Shown piece after piece: positions 58,984-64,000 of a stretch of 64,000 bases of DNA. Source of the DNA: Glycine soja (taxonomy: Eukaryota; Streptophyta; Magnoliopsida; Fabales; Fabaceae); assembly GCF_004193775.1 (NCBI RefSeq), contig NC_041016.1, forward strand, positions 46,190,767 through 46,254,766, given 5' to 3'. The position numbers were made by a program, and so were the translations under genes. The notes under the pieces are model-generated. The model worked only from the letters and a program-made list of their open reading frames with translations, did not search any database and was not told the DNA's origin. Position 1 is the stretch's first letter, and the number at the start of each line of letters is the position of its first letter.

Positions 58984-61900
58984 TTAGCTTGTCGAATTCA
59001 TCTCTAACTTCATCTTCAGGTTTTCAAGTGTGCTCGTCTTCAGAGCCTTAGTCAGAATGTCTGCAAGTTGATCTTCAGTCTTGCAGTGCAGAAGCTCCAG
59101 CTTATCATTGTTCACTTGATCTCTCAAGAAATGATATCTGGTCTCTATATGCTTGCTCCTACCATGAGCTACAGGATGCTTAGCCAAATCGATAGCAGAC
59201 TTGCTATCTAACATAATTCTAACCTTATCATCAGACTTCAAACCCAATTCCTGCATAAGCATGCATAACCATTGAGCTTGACAAGCTGCCATTGAAGCAG
59301 CTATGTACTCAGCTTCACACGATGATAATGCAACCACTGCCTGCTTCTTTGAACACCATGAGAATGGTGCATTACCATACATAAACACATAAGCTGCAGT
59401 ACTCTTTCTGTCATTAACATCTCCACTCCAGTCAGAGTCTGAGTATCCATATAGTTCAGCATCTGGTGTGTCAATTCCAGTTCTATATAGAATACCAAGT
59501 CCCTCTGTACCCTTCACATATCTTAGTATCCTCTTAGCTGCTACCAAGTGTGAAGTCATGGGCTTTTCCATGAATCTACTAATCAATCCAACACCATAAG
59601 TAATATCAGGCCTAGTGTGGCACAAATATCTCAGTGAACCTACAATCTGCTTGAACAAAGTAGCATCCACTGGTTCTTCTACGCCTTCCTTGATTAGCTT
59701 TGTACCAGTATCAATTGGAGTGGTGACAGGCTTGCTATTATTCATATTGAACCTCTTCAATATGTCTCTTGCATACTTCTTCTGATGAATAAGCACTCCT
59801 TCTGTGGACATCACAATTTCTATTCCTAGAAAATATGATAACACACCCAAATCTGACATTTCAAACTTTCTCATCATGGCTTCCTTAAACCATTCAATTT
59901 CCATTGTATCACTTCCAGTTACAATCATATCATCAACATACAAACATACTATCAACTTCTGGTTGTCATCAGAATTTCTAAAGTAAATTCCATGTTCTGT
60001 GATGCATTTCTCAAAGCCTTGACTGATAAGAAATTGGTCAATTTTCTTATTCCAAGCTCTGGGTGCCTGCTTAAGGCCATATAGAGCTTTCCTCAGTCTG
60101 TACACATAATCCTCCTTGCCCTTTATCTCAAATCCAGGTGGCTGACTCACATAAACTTCTTCTTCTAGCTCACCATTCAAAAATGCTGATTTGACATCTA
60201 GTTGAAACATCTTCCAACTCTTCCAGCTAGCTATTGCAATAATCAATCTTATTGTCTCCATTCTAGCTACAGGGGCAAAAACCTCATTATAATCTAGGCC
60301 TTGTCTCTGCAGAAAACCTCTTGCCACAAGCCTAGCCTTATATTTTGCAACTTGACCATCTGGCTTCAATTTAGTCTTGTATACCCACTTCACATCAATA
60401 CACTTCTTGCTCGTAGGTAACTTAACCAAAGACCATGTTTCATTCTTTTCTATGGACTGTAACTCATCTAACATAGCATTCCTCCAATGCTCTTCCTTCA
60501 TTGCTTGTTCAAGACTGACTGGCTCAGATTCAGCTAACATAGCTAGTTGAATTAGTTCACCATCATCAGCCACTGCAGTATCTGGAAACCTCACACAATC
60601 ATTCAGCCTTTGTGGAGCTTGTACATTTCTAGTTGGTCTTTCAGATGCACCTCCTTGATTTGTGTTCACCTCTTGTATTGGTGATTCAGTATTATTGAGA
60701 TACACCATACTATTCTTCCTTGATGAGCTACCTTCCCAATTCCAGCTACTTGCTTCATCAAACTTTACATCTTTGCTGAACATTATTTTCTTCTCTATAG
60801 GATCATACAATTTGTATGAACCTGTTGAGTGATAACCAACCATGACAACTGCTTGAGCCTTGTCATCTAGCTTCCTTCTCAATTGATCAGGTATGTGCCT
60901 AAAACACAATGAACCAAACACTCTCAGATGCTTCACACACGGTTTGATTCCTGACCAAGCTTCTTCAGGTGTAACATACTCTAATCTCTTGGTTGGACAT
61001 CTGTTCAACAAATAAACTGCAGTAGCAGTTGCTTCACCCCACAGATAGGTTGGTAAACCCTTTTCTTTAATCATGCTTCTCACCATATTCACAATGGTTC
61101 TATTCTTTCTCTCTGCAATACCATTGTGTTGTGGAGTATAGGGTGCAGTCACTTCATGCTTAATGCCATTTGATTCACAAAATGACCTGAACTCATTAGA
61201 TGTGTATTCTCCACCACCATCAGTTCTAAGCTTGCTTACTACTTCACCACTTTCATTCTGAACCATTATTCTAAACTTCTTAAAGACATCAAGGACTTCA
61301 CTTTTCTTAACTATCAAGTATATCCATAATTTTCTAGTAAACTCATCTATGAATGATACAAAATAGTTATTACCTCCCATTGATTTTACTTCAAATGGTC
61401 CACACACATCAGAGTGAATTGTCTCCAGCTTTCTTGTTGCTCTGGTTGGAATCTCAGTGTTGTAAGAACTCCTTGACTGCTTTGAAATACAACACTTGTC
61501 ACACACCTTGTCAGGTTCAGTAATCTGAGGCAATCCAATTACCATTTTCTTCTTCTGAAGCTTATTGAGATCTCCAAAATTCAAATGCCCAAATCTTTGG
61601 TGCCATAACCAGTTCTCATTACCAGCTTTTGTCAACAAGCACTGATTTTCAACAATATTGATTCCAATTTTGAAAGTTCTTTGTCTTGACATTTGAACTT
61701 TCAGAATTGTTCTCATTTTATTGTCAAAAATTCTCAAGATCTTGTCTTCCATTCTCACAGTATAACCCTTCTCAAGCAATTGTCCAATACTAATGAGATT
61801 ACTTTTCATATTTGGAACATAAAGAACATCAGAAATGAATGAGTCTTTACCATCTTTGCTCTGAATCTTGATCTTGCCTATGCCTTCAGCATTCACCACA

Positions 61901-62991
61901 CTGTCATCAGCAAATCTAATCTTCCTTGTGACTGACTCATCAAGCTCACAAAACCAGGTTTTCTTCCCACTCATGTGGTTTGAACAACCTGTGTCTAGAT
62001 ACCATTGATCATCATCATCTTCTTCTTTGATGATTGCCATTAACATAGCTCCTTCTGAATCGTAACCCTCATTGTCATGAACAAATTGAGCTTCATCAGA
62101 TTCTTCTCTTGGTACCTTCTTAGATTTGCATTCAGCTGCAAAGTGACCCCACTTCTGACAATTATAACACTGAATATCTTTCTTGTTGATCTTCTTCTTC
62201 TGACCTTTATTTCCTTCTTGAGAACTGTGATCATGGCCTTTGCTTGTTCCTTCATTTGAGTTCTTTGAATTCTGATTCTTTCTTTTGCCTTTCTTATACT
62301 TTCCTTTCTTCTGATGCTGAGCCTGCAGAGCTTGATCAGCTGCACTTTCATTTGACTTGTCTTTGATCTTGCTTCTTTCATTTAATCTCAGTTCATGAGC
62401 CTTTAGCGATGCTTGAAGTTCTTCAATCTTCAACTCATCAAGATTCTTTGACTCTTCTTTAGCTACTACTATGTGATCAAACTTAGGAGTTAGTGTTCTC
62501 AACACCTTCTCAATCTTCATCAAATCAGAGATTTTTTCACCATTTCTCACCATTTGATTAGTTAAGCTTGTTAACCTCACAAAGTATTGATTAACAGTTT
62601 CACCCTCAGTCATCTGCAGCAATTCATATTGCCTTCTTAGAGCTTGCAATCGTACCTTCTTTAACTTTTCATCTCCACCATAGTTCCTAGCCAAAGTATC
62701 CCAAGCTTCTTTTGCATTTTCACAATGCACAATCTTCTCAAAAATGTCTGCATCCAAACATTGATGAATGATGAACAAAGCTTTACCATCCCTTTTCTTT
62801 TGTTCTTTGTGCGCAGCATTTTGATCATCAGTTGGGTTTCTGGGTAATGCAGCAACTCCAGTATTCACGATTTCAACCACATCTTGAAATCTGAATATTA
62901 CCTTCATCTTCGCGATCCATTGATCATAGTTTTTCCCATCAAATATTGGTAGGTGTGCTGGAAAACCATTATTTGATAATGTTGTAGCCAT
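58984..62991 (-). CDS. Copia gag-pol polyprotein, intact (1335 codons)
   Basis: A single open frame from ATG 62991 to a stop at 58984 with all copia domains in order. Gag is followed by a CCHC zinc knuckle (CYNCQKWGHFAAEC, 275-288), an aspartic protease with DTG (333-335), the pre-integrase HQRFGHLN and CDKCCISKQ zinc motif, integrase catalytic residues (HSDVCGPF, TDGGGEYTS, NGIAERKNRT), reverse transcriptase with CLYVDDM, and RNase H (SSCEAEYIAAS, HIETRYHFLRDQV). The protein is cleaved by its own protease into Gag, integrase and RT-RNase H, which copy RNA to DNA in cytoplasmic particles. No stop or frameshift was seen. Length agrees with plant copia polyproteins. Confidence 0.95.
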   Translation of the reverse strand: MATTLSNNGFPAHLPIFDGKNYDQWIAKMKVIFRFQDVVEIVNTGVAALPRNPTDDQNAAHKEQKKRDGKALFIIHQCLDADIFEKIVHCENAKEAWDTLARNYGGDEKLKKVRLQALRRQYELLQMTEGETVNQYFVRLTSLTNQMVRNGEKISDLMKIEKVLRTLTPKFDHIVVAKEESKNLDELKIEELQASLKAHELRLNERSKIKDKSNESAADQALQAQHQKKGKYKKGKRKNQNSKNSNEGTSKGHDHSSQEGNKGQKKKINKKDIQCYNCQKWGHFAAECKSKKVPREESDEAQFVHDNEGYDSEGAMLMAIIKEEDDDDQWYLDTGCSNHMSGKKTWFCELDESVTRKIRFADDSVVNAEGIGKIKIQSKDGKDSFISDVLYVPNMKSNLISIGQLLEKGYTVRMEDKILRIFDNKMRTILKVQMSRQRTFKIGINIVENQCLLTKAGNENWLWHQRFGHLNFGDLNKLQKKKMVIGLPQITEPDKVCDKCCISKQSRSSYNTEIPTRATRKLETIHSDVCGPFEVKSMGGNNYFVSFIDEFTRKLWIYLIVKKSEVLDVFKKFRIMVQNESGEVVSKLRTDGGGEYTSNEFRSFCESNGIKHEVTAPYTPQHNGIAERKNRTIVNMVRSMIKEKGLPTYLWGEATATAVYLLNRCPTKRLEYVTPEEAWSGIKPCVKHLRVFGSLCFRHIPDQLRRKLDDKAQAVVMVGYHSTGSYKLYDPIEKKIMFSKDVKFDEASSWNWEGSSSRKNSMVYLNNTESPIQEVNTNQGGASERPTRNVQAPQRLNDCVRFPDTAVADDGELIQLAMLAESEPVSLEQAMKEEHWRNAMLDELQSIEKNETWSLVKLPTSKKCIDVKWVYKTKLKPDGQVAKYKARLVARGFLQRQGLDYNEVFAPVARMETIRLIIAIASWKSWKMFQLDVKSAFLNGELEEEVYVSQPPGFEIKGKEDYVYRLRKALYGLKQAPRAWNKKIDQFLISQGFEKCITEHGIYFRNSDDNQKLIVCLYVDDMIVTGSDTMEIEWFKEAMMRKFEMSDLGVLSYFLGIEIVMSTEGVLIHQKKYARDILKRFNMNNSKPVTTPIDTGTKLIKEGVEEPVDATLFKQIVGSLRYLCHTRPDITYGVGLISRFMEKPMTSHLVAAKRILRYVKGTEGLGILYRTGIDTPDAELYGYSDSDWSGDVNDRKSTAAYVFMYGNAPFSWCSKKQAVVALSSCEAEYIAASMAACQAQWLCMLMQELGLKSDDKVRIMLDSKSAIDLAKHPVAHGRSKHIETRYHFLRDQVNNDKLELLHCKTEDQLADILTKALKTSTLENLKMKLEMNSTS

Positions 62992-63055
62992 CTTTCACAG
63001 ATTCTGCAACTTTCTTGAGGTTCTTGAAAGCGAACCTGGCTCTTGATACCAATTC

Positions 63056-63385
63056 TGTTGGAGTTTTGAACGCTAATGGAGAAAAATTGTTACTAAGTTT
63101 TAAGAGAAATTGAATTAAAGAAGGAAGAAATTTTATTGATCACAACACTAAATGTAGATTACAAAGGCCCTATATATAGGCCACAAACTTTAACAACCTA
63201 CAGCTGTCATTCTAACTAACTAACCGAAATGACAGCTGGACAAAACAAACTTCAGATTCTGATCAACTACCAAGTTTTGAAACACTCAGAACCTGGACTA
63301 TCATCCTCTGAACTACCAAGTTCTGAAACACCAGAACTTCTGAAACAACAACTCCTGAACTAAGATTGAAATACAACAACTAATA
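63056..63385 (-). repeat. 5' LTR of copia element 2 (promoter side)
   Basis: 330 bp. Contains the palindrome GGCCCTATATATAGGCC (63166-63182), a strong TATA candidate for minus-strand transcription into gag-pol. The gag ATG lies 65 nt beyond the LTR's inner border. Confidence 0.93.
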
Positions 63386-63576
63386 ATGTTGTGGTTTTAA
63401 TTTCATTGAAACGTGAAGTTTACTACATTCTCTACTAGTTAAAATTTATTGTTCTCCTAATCCCCTTCTATTTTAGGTTTGAAGAGAAGGACTTGTATGG
63501 GGACGATTGGATACAACAGCATAGGAAGATTGTGCAACAACATGCCAATCAATACAAAAGAAATGTTTGGGCAGAG

Positions 63577-64000
63577 GTGGTTTCCTATTGATTTATATGT
63601 CTACTATATATATGGCTTGCAGCTTTCTTGGATGTTACTTCAGTTTTTTGTTAGTTCTGACGATTATTAAGAAAAACATATGGTTATGATTGGTTCATGT
63701 GATGTGGATCTTTATGAATTTTGTTGCATAAATTATTTTTGTTCACTTTTTGGAATTATGATGCTATCCTTTGAATTGTGAATGTACCAGGGAAAAAGAG
63801 ATAAAAAAAGGCATTAAGAATTCGGCTAGCTTGATCTTCTTTATTTGACCATTATATTGTTTGAAATGGAGAAAATCCTAAAATGATCCTCCAAACATTT
63901 GATGTTACCATCTTAGTCTTCTGATGGTTTTTAAAATGCTTTTGTCACCAATTTGTCTATCAAAATATACATTCTTGTTACTAAATTTTTCATTTGGGGT
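63577..64000. other. Downstream spacer
   Basis: No further EXO70 exon or other gene recognised up to the window end. Confidence 0.4.

Larger units (their letters stand above)
58631..63390 (-). mobile_element. Young, apparently intact Ty1/copia retrotransposon 2
   Basis: A complete copia element on the minus strand: target duplication ATGTT (58631-58635 and 63386-63390), two 330-bp LTRs, primer-binding site, one unbroken polyprotein frame and a polypurine tract (AATAAGGAGGTG, minus strand, just before the 3' LTR). The LTRs differ at one position by eye, so insertion was recent. The primer site just inside the 5' LTR reads TTGGTATCAAGAGCC, close to the complement of the initiator-Met tRNA 3' end but with one extra A. 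Every part needed for retrotransposition seems present, so this copy is a candidate for activity. Confidence 0.93.
58420..63576 (+). pseudogene. EXO70A-like exocyst subunit pseudogene, interrupted by copia 2
   Basis: Two exons of an EXO70 exocyst subunit, which tethers secretory vesicles to the plasma membrane. Exon 1 (58420-58618; acceptor ATTTGCAG) has HRSTLHQLLQGIEGEGDSS, a TAG at 58478, then SVTMRILQALQTNLDGKSKQ and AWTHLFLMNNVHYIIISVW, ending at donor GAG-GT. Exon 2 (63477-63576; acceptor ATTTTAG) has FEEKDLYGDDWIQQHRKIVQ and QHANQYKRN. Together these match the C-terminal region of EXO70A1-type proteins. The stop and several substitutions mark a pseudogene. The intron was about 107 bp before the copia element (58636-63385) inserted into it. 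No earlier exons were recognised with confidence. Confidence 0.83.

Overview
This is plant nuclear DNA, most likely from a legume of the soybean type (Glycine). The reasons are AT-rich intergenic DNA, plant-style introns, CACTA transposons with CACTACTA-type ends, and plant-only gene families (IQD, CONSTANS-like B-box, KCBP kinesin, HIPP, BAHD acyltransferase, EXO70). The species call is an inference. Nearly the whole window is layered transposable elements and broken gene copies. The one intact ordinary gene I can support is a single-exon BAHD acyltransferase, resembling spermidine hydroxycinnamoyl transferases, at 54451-55830 on the minus strand.

Layout. 1-4745: 3' parts of L1-like LINEs, each ending in a palindrome near GTACC/GGTAC followed by an A-run. 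5500-8620: the end of one CACTA element (terminus at 6154) abutting a decayed TNP2-type transposase gene on the minus strand. 8620-12739: AT-rich DNA with little in it. 12740-18140: a very young Ty1/copia element on the minus strand (LTRs differ at 1 of 432 positions, target duplication TCCTT), broken by one in-frame stop. 19679-21001: a CACTA end carrying a spliced exon of ribosomal protein S20. 21655-22440: an HSP70 pseudogene.

22965-50492: what I read as one 27.5-kb CACTA element. It has matching ends, shared subterminal TAAGACGGTT repeats and an ATT target duplication. It holds its own decayed TNP2 transposase (plus strand) and a second gene with a plant-transposase domain and a Ulp1-like protease domain. 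It also carries pieces of at least five host genes: an IQD protein and a CONSTANS-like B-box protein (minus strand), then a KCBP kinesin, a HIPP metal-binding protein and a DHHC S-acyltransferase (plus strand, same as the transposase). Later LTR elements inserted into it and left at least one solo LTR. This multi-gene capture element is the most interesting object in the window.

50550-54450: AT-rich DNA without recognised genes. 54451-56090: the BAHD gene and its promoter, which has two G-boxes in a 32-bp tandem repeat. 57130-63576: an unrecognised coding-like fragment and an EXO70A-like pseudogene whose intron holds a second young copia element (58636-63385). That copia has an intact 1335-codon polyprotein, LTRs differing at 1 of 330 positions and target duplication ATGTT, so it is a candidate for recent or present activity.

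Family names come from protein motifs read by eye; no database search was possible. LTR and repeat comparisons were also done by eye.
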